From Lentzea albidocapillata subsp. violacea (GTDB lineage: Bacteria; Actinomycetota; Actinomycetes; Mycobacteriales; Pseudonocardiaceae): DNA of 64,000 nt. Under the pieces are notes generated by a model. The model saw only the letters and a program-made list of their open reading frames with translations, was not told the origin of the DNA and made no database searches. The stretch spans positions 1 to 64,000 of the forward strand of contig NZ_FNET01000025.1 in the NCBI RefSeq assembly GCF_900100275.1, in the 5' to 3' direction. How positions within the stretch are numbered: position 1 is the first letter of the stretch; every line of letters starts with the position of its first letter. This document shows, in pieces, positions 57,562 to 64,000 of the stretch. The position numbers and the translations under genes are program-made.

Positions 57562-57738
57562 TTCGTGTCGTGGTCATGCGGACGGCTCCCCTTCTGCGTT
57601 GGTGCAGCAGTGGTGCGGGGTTTTCGTGTCGTGGTCGCGCGGGCGGCTCCCCCCCGCGTTGGTGCAGCAGTGGTGCGGGGTTTTCGTGTCGTGGTCGCGC
57701 GGGCGGCTCCCCTTCTGCGTTGATGCAGCAGTGATCGG
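57562..57738. repeat. 60-bp tandem repeat with terminator-like hairpins
   Basis: Nearly three copies of a 60-base unit starting TTCGTGTCGTGG and ending GTGCAGCAGTGGTGCGGGG. Units 2 and 3 are almost identical. CCCCGC (57652-57657) pairs with GCGGGG (57675-57680) before TTTT, an intrinsic-terminator shape repeated along the array. The whole stretch 57538-57868 has no convincing gene; short frames there are only translations of the repeat. Confidence 0.75.
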
Positions 57739-57868
57739 GGGCGGACGCTTCGCGTCGTGAACGCTTCCCGCCGCGTCGGTGCGACCCTGACCAGGATGCG
57801 CAGACGGCGCCATTCGACGGCGTCTTTGCGTTGCGGTTGAGCGAATGCTCCCTGTCCGCGCGGCCCGA

Positions 57869-59413
57869 TCAGGGCGGGCAGACGGTGCCGTTCGACGGCA
57901 CCTTCGCGTCGATCAGGTAGTCGCGCACCGCCGTGGTCGCGCACCCCGACAGGGTGAGCGCGCCATGGCCGCTGCCCTGCCACCCGATCAACGCCGACCC
58001 CGGCAGCCGTTGCGCGGTGTGCTCGGTGCCGGGCGCGGGCGTGGAGAGGTCGTTGGCCGTGCTCAGGACCACGATCGGCGGCGCGCTCTTCAGGGCGTCC
58101 ACCTTCTCGGCCTTGGGCGGCGGGAACGGGTTGCAGTGCAGCAGCATGCGGGCGAACACGGCGCCGAACATCGCGTGCTTCGACTGCCAGTCGGCGGTGA
58201 GGGCCTTCACTCGATCCGGTGGGATGCGGGTGGCGGTGTCGTTGCAGCCGATGATCAGGCCCGCGTCGAAGCGCGGCGGGTTCTCGTCCAGGTCGTTGAC
58301 CAGCGGTTCGAGCAGGGCGAACAGGCCCGTGCTGTCGCCGGTGCGGGCCTTCGCCACGGCGTCGGCGAGCGCGGGCCAGCGGGCTCGGTCGGTCAGGCCC
58401 GCCAGGATCGCGTTCAGGGCCGAGCCGGGGGTCAGGTCGACGTACTCGCCGCGCACGCGGCCGGTTCGCAGCTGGGTCAGGAGTGCCGTGACGTCCTCGC
58501 GGGGGTTCGCGAGTGCGCAGCCCCGGGTCTTGCAGTCGCGGGAGAACGCGTCGAACGTCGCCTCCGCCGCGACGGCACGGGACTCGAGGACGCCCACCTG
58601 GTCGAGTGCCGGGTCCGGGGCGCCGTCGAGGACGGTGCGGCCGATGCGGTTCGGGTAGCGCTGGGCGTAGGTCGTGACGACGCGCGAGCCCTCGCCCAGG
58701 CCGATGGCGTTGAGGCGGTCGGTGCCCAGGTAGTCGCGGAGGCGTTCGAGGTCGGCGGCCGCGCGCCACGAGTCGTACGCGGTCAGCCGGCCTTCGAGGT
58801 CGAGGACGCATTCCTGCGACGCCTCGCCCGCGGCGACCACGAGGTTCGACTGCTCGGTCTCGGCCGGGTCGTACTCGACGAGCTGCGCGCGCGTGGACTG
58901 CGGAACGCACGACAGGCCGTCCGAACGGCCCGTGCCGCGCCGGTCCATGCCGATGATCGTGAACGTGCTGAGGATGTCCTTCGGCAACGCCGCCGCGAGC
59001 CGCGCGGCCTTCAGCGTGCCGGGCTCGCCGCCGGGGTCGTTGACCACTACCAGCGCGCTCTTGCCGGTGCCGACGCGCGTCAACGCGATGCCGATCGTGC
59101 CGCGGCCGGGGCGTCCCGGCGGGTCGAGCACGGTGGTCATGCGCGCGCATTCGTAGGTCTGGTCGCCCTGCGGGGCGTCGGCGCCGAAGCGGTCCTTCAT
59201 CTGCTCGTTGCACGGCGACCACGGCAGCGAGTCGGTCTTGTACTCGCCCAGCGGGGGCACTGGCTGCGGCCCGGCGAGCGTGCTCTGATCGACGGGCTGG
59301 TCGCCCTCGCCCTTGACCGCGATCACCGGCCTGTTCGAGGGCCCCGCGCTGCACGCCGTCAGCACGCTCACTGCCAGTAGGGCCAAGGCAGCGCGACGCA
59401 CAGATGTCCTCAC
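57869..59413 (-). CDS. S33-family lipoprotein lacking the Ser nucleophile
   Basis: 514 residues. Lipoprotein signal with lipobox LTAC (Cys21). Alpha/beta hydrolase of the tripeptidyl aminopeptidase/Hip1 type: GMDRRGTGRSDGLSC oxyanion region, ERLRDYLGTDRLNAIG before the elbow, GRTVLDGAPDPAL after it, and the C-terminal TANDLSTPAPG (Asp) and GSGHGAL (His). The elbow reads GLGEGS where GVSYGT is usual, so Gly240 replaces the catalytic Ser. It is probably a binding protein or pseudoenzyme on the cell surface. Confidence 0.85.
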   Translation of the reverse strand: MRTSVRRAALALLAVSVLTACSAGPSNRPVIAVKGEGDQPVDQSTLAGPQPVPPLGEYKTDSLPWSPCNEQMKDRFGADAPQGDQTYECARMTTVLDPPGRPGRGTIGIALTRVGTGKSALVVVNDPGGEPGTLKAARLAAALPKDILSTFTIIGMDRRGTGRSDGLSCVPQSTRAQLVEYDPAETEQSNLVVAAGEASQECVLDLEGRLTAYDSWRAAADLERLRDYLGTDRLNAIGLGEGSRVVTTYAQRYPNRIGRTVLDGAPDPALDQVGVLESRAVAAEATFDAFSRDCKTRGCALANPREDVTALLTQLRTGRVRGEYVDLTPGSALNAILAGLTDRARWPALADAVAKARTGDSTGLFALLEPLVNDLDENPPRFDAGLIIGCNDTATRIPPDRVKALTADWQSKHAMFGAVFARMLLHCNPFPPPKAEKVDALKSAPPIVVLSTANDLSTPAPGTEHTAQRLPGSALIGWQGSGHGALTLSGCATTAVRDYLIDAKVPSNGTVCPP

Positions 59414-59483
59414 TCTCGTTCACACTCCGGGAAGCTGAGCCTCGCACGGCACAGGTGAGAATCCAGTGAGTCAGGATGGGTGC

Positions 59484-60353
59484 ATGGCTCACGCTGATCG
59501 GCTTCCCGCCGCTCGTCTCATGGGCGGCATCCCGCCGACGGCGCTCGTCCTCCTCGGCATCGTCAGCGTGCAGGTCGGCGCCGCGTTCGCGAAGCAGCTG
59601 TTCACAGTCGCGGGTTCGGCGGGCACGGTGACGTTGCGCCTGGTCATGGCCGCACTGGTGCTGGTCGTGATCTGGCGCCCGTCCATCAGGCTCGACCGCC
59701 GCACGCTCGTCACCGTCGCCACTTACGGCGCGGTGCTCGCGGCGATGAACCTCTGTTTCTACGCGGCGCTCGACCGCATCCCGCTCGGCGCGGCCGTCAC
59801 GATCGAGTTCCTCGGGCCGCTCGCGGTGGCCGTCGCGGGCTCACGGCGCTGGATCGACGGCGTGTGGGTGTTGCTCGCGGCCGCCGGCGTGGTGCTGCTC
59901 ACAGGCGTGCAGGGCGGTCTGTTGTGGACGGGCGTGCTGTTCGCACTGGCCGCTGGCGCGTGCTGGGCGGCGTACATCCTGGTGACGGCCAAGCTCGGCA
60001 GCCAGACGACTGACGGCAAGGGCCTCGCGCTCGCGATGGTGGTCGGGGCGGTGATCGCGCTGCCGTTCGGCGTCGGCTCGGCCGGCACGGCGATGCTCGA
60101 CCCGCTGGTGCTCGCGGCGGGGTTCGCGGTCGCGCTGATGTCGTCGGTCATCCCGTACTCGCTGGAGCTGGAGGCGTTGCGCCGCATGCCGCCGCGCGTG
60201 TTCGGGATCCTTATGTCGATGGAACCGGCGGTCGCCGCGGTCGCGGGCCTGGTGCTGCTCGGCGAGCACCTCAAGGCGGCGCAGTGGGCCGCCGTCTGCT
60301 GTGTCGTGATCGCGTCGATCGGTGCGACGCGATCGGCCAGGCCGGACGTCTAA
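59484..60353 (+). CDS. EamA/DMT-family transporter
   Basis: 289 residues with about ten membrane helices in two EamA repeats (TALVLLGIVSVQVGAAFA; LLWTGVLFALAAGACWAAYI). Related to RhtA-type exporters of threonine, homoserine and other small metabolites. ATG 59484 is preferred; a GTG at 59466 is in frame. The 3' end overlaps the DNA ligase gene by 4 bases. Confidence 0.88.
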   Translation: MAHADRLPAARLMGGIPPTALVLLGIVSVQVGAAFAKQLFTVAGSAGTVTLRLVMAALVLVVIWRPSIRLDRRTLVTVATYGAVLAAMNLCFYAALDRIPLGAAVTIEFLGPLAVAVAGSRRWIDGVWVLLAAAGVVLLTGVQGGLLWTGVLFALAAGACWAAYILVTAKLGSQTTDGKGLALAMVVGAVIALPFGVGSAGTAMLDPLVLAAGFAVALMSSVIPYSLELEALRRMPPRVFGILMSMEPAVAAVAGLVLLGEHLKAAQWAAVCCVVIASIGATRSARPDV

Positions 60354-61417
60354 CGAGCCCGGAGCTCACCCTTCAGAACGGACGCCACGTCGTAACGGGC
60401 CGGGATCTCCAGCTGGTCGTAGCGGCACGACAACGGCTCGCGATCGGGCCGCCACCGCGCGAACTGGCCGTTGTGCCGCAGCCGCACCGGATGCTCGCCC
60501 TCGGTCTGCGTGTAGTGGATCTCCAGCACCCGCTCGGGACGCAGTGCCACGTACTCGGCCTGCTTGCCGCGCCACCGGTTGATCTCGCCGGGAATCCGCT
60601 GGCCCGGAACGGGATTCGCCCACGGGTGATCTCCCGTGGTGATCAACGGCGCCAGCTCGGCCGCGAGCTCACGGCGTTCGGCGGCCTTGAACGAACCGCA
60701 GACGCCGATGTGGTGCAGCAGGTCGTCCGAGTCGTAGACACCGAGCAGCAACGAGCCGACCGCCGTGCCAGGCTCGGTGTCCTTGTGCCAGCGCAACCCG
60801 GCGAGCACGACGTCGGCGGTGCGGGCGTGCTTCACCTTGATCATCGAACGCTTGCCCGGCGTGTACGGGCCGTCCGACGGCTTGCCCATCACGCCGTCCA
60901 GCCCGGCGCCCTCGAACAGCGTGAACCACTGCCGCGCCGTCTCGACGGACGTCGTCGCGGGCGTCACGTTCAGCCCCGGCAGCTGCAGCAACGCCTCGCG
61001 CCGCGCGATCGTCGGTGACTCCAGCAGCACCTCCGACCCCAGTGCGAGCAGGTCGAAGGCGACGAACGTGGCCGGCGTCGACTCCGCCAGCATCGTCACC
61101 CGCGAGGCGGCCGGGTGGATGCGCTCGGACAACGCGTCGAAGTCCAGCTCGTCGTTCTTCGCGACCACCAGCTCGCCGTCGACGACCACCCGGTCCGGCA
61201 GCACGTCCAGCATCGAGGCGACGACCTCGGGGAAGTAGCGGTTGAGCGGCTTGCCGCTGCGCGACTGCAGCAGCACCTCGTCACCGGAGCGGAACACCAC
61301 GCAGCGGAACCCGTCCCACTTCGGTTCGAAGAACAGGTTCGCGTCGTCCGGGATCCCGTCCACCGCGGTGGCGAGCATCGGCTGCAGCGGCGGTGTCAGC
61401 GGTAGGTCCACGCGCAC
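60350..61417 (-). CDS. ATP-dependent DNA ligase (LigC/LigD ligase-type)
   Basis: 355 residues. Adenylation motif I EPKWDGFRCVVF with the nucleotide-accepting Lys, motif VVVDGELVV, FVAFDLLALG, and motif V SMIKVKHARTADVV. The C-terminal OB fold (VGSLLLGVYDSDDLLHHIGV) follows. It seals nicks, probably in end joining with the LigD-Pol protein encoded 4-5 kb upstream. GTG start at 61417. Confidence 0.92.
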   Translation of the reverse strand: MRVDLPLTPPLQPMLATAVDGIPDDANLFFEPKWDGFRCVVFRSGDEVLLQSRSGKPLNRYFPEVVASMLDVLPDRVVVDGELVVAKNDELDFDALSERIHPAASRVTMLAESTPATFVAFDLLALGSEVLLESPTIARREALLQLPGLNVTPATTSVETARQWFTLFEGAGLDGVMGKPSDGPYTPGKRSMIKVKHARTADVVLAGLRWHKDTEPGTAVGSLLLGVYDSDDLLHHIGVCGSFKAAERRELAAELAPLITTGDHPWANPVPGQRIPGEINRWRGKQAEYVALRPERVLEIHYTQTEGEHPVRLRHNGQFARWRPDREPLSCRYDQLEIPARYDVASVLKGELRAR

Positions 61418-61428
61418 ATCCTGCCTCG

Positions 61429-62115
61429 TCAGCTGGAATCGCGCCGCTGGTACCGCAGCAACAGCACGTCGTCCGCGCGCAGCACCGACGCCAGCGCGAG
61501 ATCCACCGGCGGGACCACCGGACCGTGCGCGATCCGCGACGCGTCGCCCACCGCGAGCAGAGGTGCCACCGTCAGGTTCAGCGCGTCCACCAGGCCGGCG
61601 GCCACCATCGACCCGAACAACCGCGGCCCGCCCTCCAGGTCGATCCGGTGCAGTCCCCGTGCCGCGAGTGCGGCGACCGCGACGTCCAGGTCCACCTCGG
61701 TCTCGCCGGCGATGATCACGTCGGCGGGCAGCGCGGGCATCCGGGCGGCCTCGGTGGTGATCACGATCGGCGGCACGGCGGTGTCGGTGAACAGCGGCAG
61801 GTCCGGCGTCAGCGACCCGCGGGCCGTCACCACGGCGATCGGCAACGGCCTGGCGCGTTTCGCACCCCGGTACCCCTCGGCCAGCACGGTCGCCGAGCCC
61901 ACCAGCACGACGTCGGCGAGTTCGCGCCCGAGCAGGTAGATCCGCCGGTCCGCGGGTGAGCCCAGCCCGGCGGACCGGCCGTCGACCGACACCGCGCCGT
62001 CCACGCTGGAGACGAAGTTCGCGGTCACCCAGGTGCGGCCGGCGGGATACCCGTACAGCGACTCGAGGGCTGTGTCGGTCATCTCAACGCCCGGTGAGGG
62101 CCACAACATCTCCAC
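61429..62115 (-). CDS. RibD C-terminal-type reductase
   Basis: 228 residues from GTG 62115 (VEMLWPSPG is similar to the start of relatives). Dihydrofolate reductase-like fold of pyrimidine reductases: WVTANFVSSVDGAVSVDGRS, DVVLVGSATVLAEGYRG, RIDLEGGPRLFGSMVAAGLV. Homologues reduce pyrimidine intermediates of riboflavin or related deazaflavin-like compounds with NADPH; the exact substrate is not clear. It precedes the ligase gene on the same strand. Confidence 0.85.
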   Translation of the reverse strand: MEMLWPSPGVEMTDTALESLYGYPAGRTWVTANFVSSVDGAVSVDGRSAGLGSPADRRIYLLGRELADVVLVGSATVLAEGYRGAKRARPLPIAVVTARGSLTPDLPLFTDTAVPPIVITTEAARMPALPADVIIAGETEVDLDVAVAALAARGLHRIDLEGGPRLFGSMVAAGLVDALNLTVAPLLAVGDASRIAHGPVVPPVDLALASVLRADDVLLLRYQRRDSS

Positions 62116-62148
62116 CGAGCCATCCCATCACGCCATTAAGGTGCGGGC

Positions 62149-63141
62149 ATGCGCTTGTCCGACCGGGATCCCCAGATCGGTGCCGACGAACTGATCGAGG
62201 GCCTGGTCCCCCCACCGAGGTTCGGCTCGGTCAGCTTCGACACCTACATTCCGAACCCGGACGAGCCCTCGCAGGCCGCCGCGGTGGAGGCGGGCCGCCT
62301 GTTCGCCGCACGGGTCAGCGTGCGCCGCAAGAAGTGGTCGCTGTTCGGGTCCAGGGACGAGGACGAGGGCAAGCTCGGTCTCTACCTCGACGGCGGCTTC
62401 GGCGTCGGCAAGACCCACCTGCTCGCTTCGCTCTGGCACGCCGTGCCCGGCCCGAAGGCGTACGGCACGTTCGTCGAGCTGACGAACATGGTCGGCGTCC
62501 TGACGTTCCCGGAGGCCGTGAAGCGGCTGTCGGGGCACAAGCTGCTCGCCATCGACGAGTTCGAGCTCGACGACCCCGGCGACACGATGCTCGTCACGCG
62601 CCTGATCAAGGAACTGATCGCGGCCGGTGTGCACGTCGCGGCGACCTCGAACACGCTGCCGGACAAGCTCGGCGAGGGGCGGTTCGCCGCCGCCGACTTC
62701 CTGCGCGAGATCCAGTCGATGTCCTCGAAGTTCGACGTCGTGCGCGTCGACGGCCCCGACTACCGCCACCGCGGCCTGCCGGCAGCGCCGTCACCGATGT
62801 CAGACACTGATCTGATCGTTAGAGCCTCTAACACCGCAGGCTCGACCCTCGACGACTTCGACGACCTCTGCAAGGCGCTCGCCCGCATCCACCCGTCGAA
62901 GTACGGGCGGTTGCTCGACGGCGTCACCGCGGTGCATCTGAAGGACGTCAAGGCCGCGCCCGACCAGAGCGTCGGGCTGAGGCTCGTGGCGTTCGGCGAC
63001 CGGCTCTACGACCGCGACATCCCGGTGGCGGTCTCGGGGCAGCCGCTCTCGGAGCTGTTCACCGAGGAGATGCTGCGCGGCGGCTACCGCAAGAAGTACC
63101 TGCGGGCTGTCAGCCGATTGGTCGCGCTTTCTCGGGTTTGA
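62149..63141 (+). CDS. zapE: AFG1/ZapE-like ATPase
   Basis: 330 residues. Walker A LDGGFGVGKTHLLASL, Walker B HKLLAIDEFELDDPGD, sensor VAATSNTLPD, and C-terminal YDRDIPVAVSG and FTEEMLRGGYRKKYLRAVSR. ZapE in proteobacteria is a cell division ATPase that modulates FtsZ; mitochondrial AFG1 handles protein quality. Divergent from the RibD-like gene with 33 bases between starts. Confidence 0.88.
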   Translation: MRLSDRDPQIGADELIEGLVPPPRFGSVSFDTYIPNPDEPSQAAAVEAGRLFAARVSVRRKKWSLFGSRDEDEGKLGLYLDGGFGVGKTHLLASLWHAVPGPKAYGTFVELTNMVGVLTFPEAVKRLSGHKLLAIDEFELDDPGDTMLVTRLIKELIAAGVHVAATSNTLPDKLGEGRFAAADFLREIQSMSSKFDVVRVDGPDYRHRGLPAAPSPMSDTDLIVRASNTAGSTLDDFDDLCKALARIHPSKYGRLLDGVTAVHLKDVKAAPDQSVGLRLVAFGDRLYDRDIPVAVSGQPLSELFTEEMLRGGYRKKYLRAVSRLVALSRV

Positions 63142-63214
63142 CTCCGGCGGCGTTCGAGTATCCACTGGGTGGCGGGCGGGAATGATGACGTCCCGACGTC
63201 CTGCGGAGGCACTG

Positions 63215-63460
63215 ATGCTGAGTGAAGCCGAACGCCGCTCGCTCGAGGAGATCGAACAGCGGCTGCTCGCGGACGAGCCGAGACTCGCCCGCACGATGAA
63301 CCGCCAGGTGCGTCCCTGGTTGTTCTACTCCCTCCTGTTCGTCTTCGGCGGTCTCACGGTGCTGCTGACGGTGATCGGTGCGTTCGGCGCCGCCTTCCAG
63401 TGCCTCGTGGTCACCGCCGGTGCGGTGGTGTTCCGGAGGTACCCGCTCCGCCTGCGGTGA
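63215..63460 (+). CDS. DUF3040 membrane protein
   Basis: 81 residues from ATG 63215, which has CGGAGG five bases upstream; the in-frame start at 63182 is less likely. LSEAERRSLEEIEQRLLADE is the classic DUF3040 N-terminus, followed by two membrane segments (LFYSLLFVFGGLTVLLTVIG, FQCLVVTAGAVVF). Function unknown; common in actinobacteria. Confidence 0.88.
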   Translation: MLSEAERRSLEEIEQRLLADEPRLARTMNRQVRPWLFYSLLFVFGGLTVLLTVIGAFGAAFQCLVVTAGAVVFRRYPLRLR

Positions 63461-63508
63461 CCGGAAACTCGCTGGCGTTCCTGACCGGCGACCCCGAACA
63501 TCTCGGGC

Positions 63509-64000
63509 GTGGGTTATCTGGAAGCGAACGGTCTCGCGTACGCCCTGCCTGACGGCAGGGAGCTGTTCCGCGACGTCTCGTTCAAGGTGAGCGGCGGGAC
63601 CGTGGTCGCGCTCGTCGGCGCGAACGGTGCCGGCAAGACGACGCTGCAACGGATCCTGTCGGGGGAGCTCACCCCGAAGCAGGGCAGCGTGCACGTACAG
63701 GGCGGGCTCGCGGTGATGCCGCAGTTCATCGGCTCCGTCCGCGACGACTCGCTCGTGCGCGACCTGTTGCTCTCGGTCGCCCCCGAGGCGTTGCGGAATG
63801 CGGCCAAGGAGCTCGACGACGCCGAGCTCGCGTTGATGGACACCGACGACGAACCCGCCCAGATGCGGTACGCGAACGCCCTCTCCGGCTACGGCGAGGC
63901 AGGCGGGTACGACATCGAGGTCCTCTGGGACACCGTCACCGTCGCAGCCCTCGGCCTGCCCTATGACCGGGCCCGGTTCCGCGAGGTCCGCACACTCTCC
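63509..64000 (+). CDS. ABC-F family ATPase, 5' part
   Basis: The first 164 residues of an ABC ATPase, cut by the window end. Start GTG 63509. Contains ELFRDVSFKVSGGTVVALVG, Walker A GANGAGKTT and the LSGELTPKQGSVHVQGGLAV Q-loop region. No membrane segments; the layout is that of ABC-F proteins that act on the ribosome (translation factors or antibiotic protection). The C-terminal half is outside the window. Confidence 0.85.
   Translation, partial: MGYLEANGLAYALPDGRELFRDVSFKVSGGTVVALVGANGAGKTTLQRILSGELTPKQGSVHVQGGLAVMPQFIGSVRDDSLVRDLLLSVAPEALRNAAKELDDAELALMDTDDEPAQMRYANALSGYGEAGGYDIEVLWDTVTVAALGLPYDRARFREVRTLS

Noticed and set aside
57574..57813. Short His/Thr/Pro-rich frames on the minus strand in the 60-bp repeat
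   Set aside because: They are simple translations of the tandem repeat with no ribosome binding site.
1..64000. CRISPR array, prophage or complete insertion sequence
   Set aside because: No regularly spaced identical repeats with unique spacers, no transposase and no phage structural genes were seen; the repeats present are few and of other types.

Overview
The window is a stretch of a high-GC actinobacterial chromosome. The rRNA sequences, the SsgA-family protein, the coproporphyrin-type haem genes (HemE, HemY, HemQ/ChdC), the DUF3000 and DUF3040 proteins, the large LuxR/XRE STAND-type regulators and the conserved NarL-type regulator all fit a sporulating filamentous actinomycete. Pseudonocardiaceae (Lentzea/Saccharothrix-like) is my best guess, by inference only. 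Coding density is high, and many neighbouring genes overlap by 4 bp (ATGA/GTGA) or converge with overlapping 3' ends.

Layout. 1-381: end of a ribosomal RNA operon (3' end of 23S, whole 5S, strong terminator). 0.5-6.5 kb: mostly uncharacterised genes, with a nucleotide pyrophosphohydrolase, an NmrA-like reductase, a HIRAN-like protein, an XRE regulator with a degenerate ImmA domain, and a small membrane gene broken by a frameshift. 6.6-12.9 kb: four-gene Rad50/SbcCD-like operon (zinc-hook ATPase, small helical protein, SbcD/YhaO-like nuclease, YhaN-like membrane ATPase). 13-18.4 kb: secreted I36-type inhibitor, DUF72 protein, arylamine N-acetyltransferase, secreted GH5 glycosidase, and a Phd/VapC-type toxin-antitoxin pair. 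18.5-21.9 kb: fadBA beta-oxidation operon. 21.9-28.7 kb: two membrane proteins divergent from a MerR regulator, then a repeat-rich stretch with a broken HIT gene, a GNAT gene between inverted repeats, a TetR/methyltransferase pair, RNase D and a response regulator. 29-33.9 kb: dipeptidase, DUF3000 and hemE-hemY-chdC. 33.9-37 kb: secreted subtilisin.

37.2-40.9 kb is the most interesting locus. Three membrane proteins with Cys/Ser/Gly-rich tails (TIGR04222-like) lie in one operon with a DUF692 multinuclear iron oxygenase (MNIO) homologue and a small partner protein. It looks like a peptide-modification system whose substrate is the tail of a membrane protein. 41-43.7 kb: MsrB, asparaginase and GntR. 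43.7-51.5 kb: large regulators (two XRE-NTPase-TPR, one LuxR-ATPase, one orphan LuxR) plus an SsgA-like protein. 51.5-55.2 kb: MaoC and two acyl-CoA dehydrogenases under a TetR regulator. 55.2-62.1 kb: LigD-type polymerase, small hypothetical genes, a 21-residue Cys-rich microprotein with a strong ribosome binding site, a 60-bp tandem repeat, an S33-type lipoprotein lacking its serine nucleophile, an EamA transporter, an ATP-dependent DNA ligase and a RibD-like reductase. 62.1-64 kb: ZapE/AFG1 ATPase, DUF3040 protein and the start of an ABC-F ATPase.

Most functions are read from family motifs in the translations. No database search was run, so family names are recognition calls.
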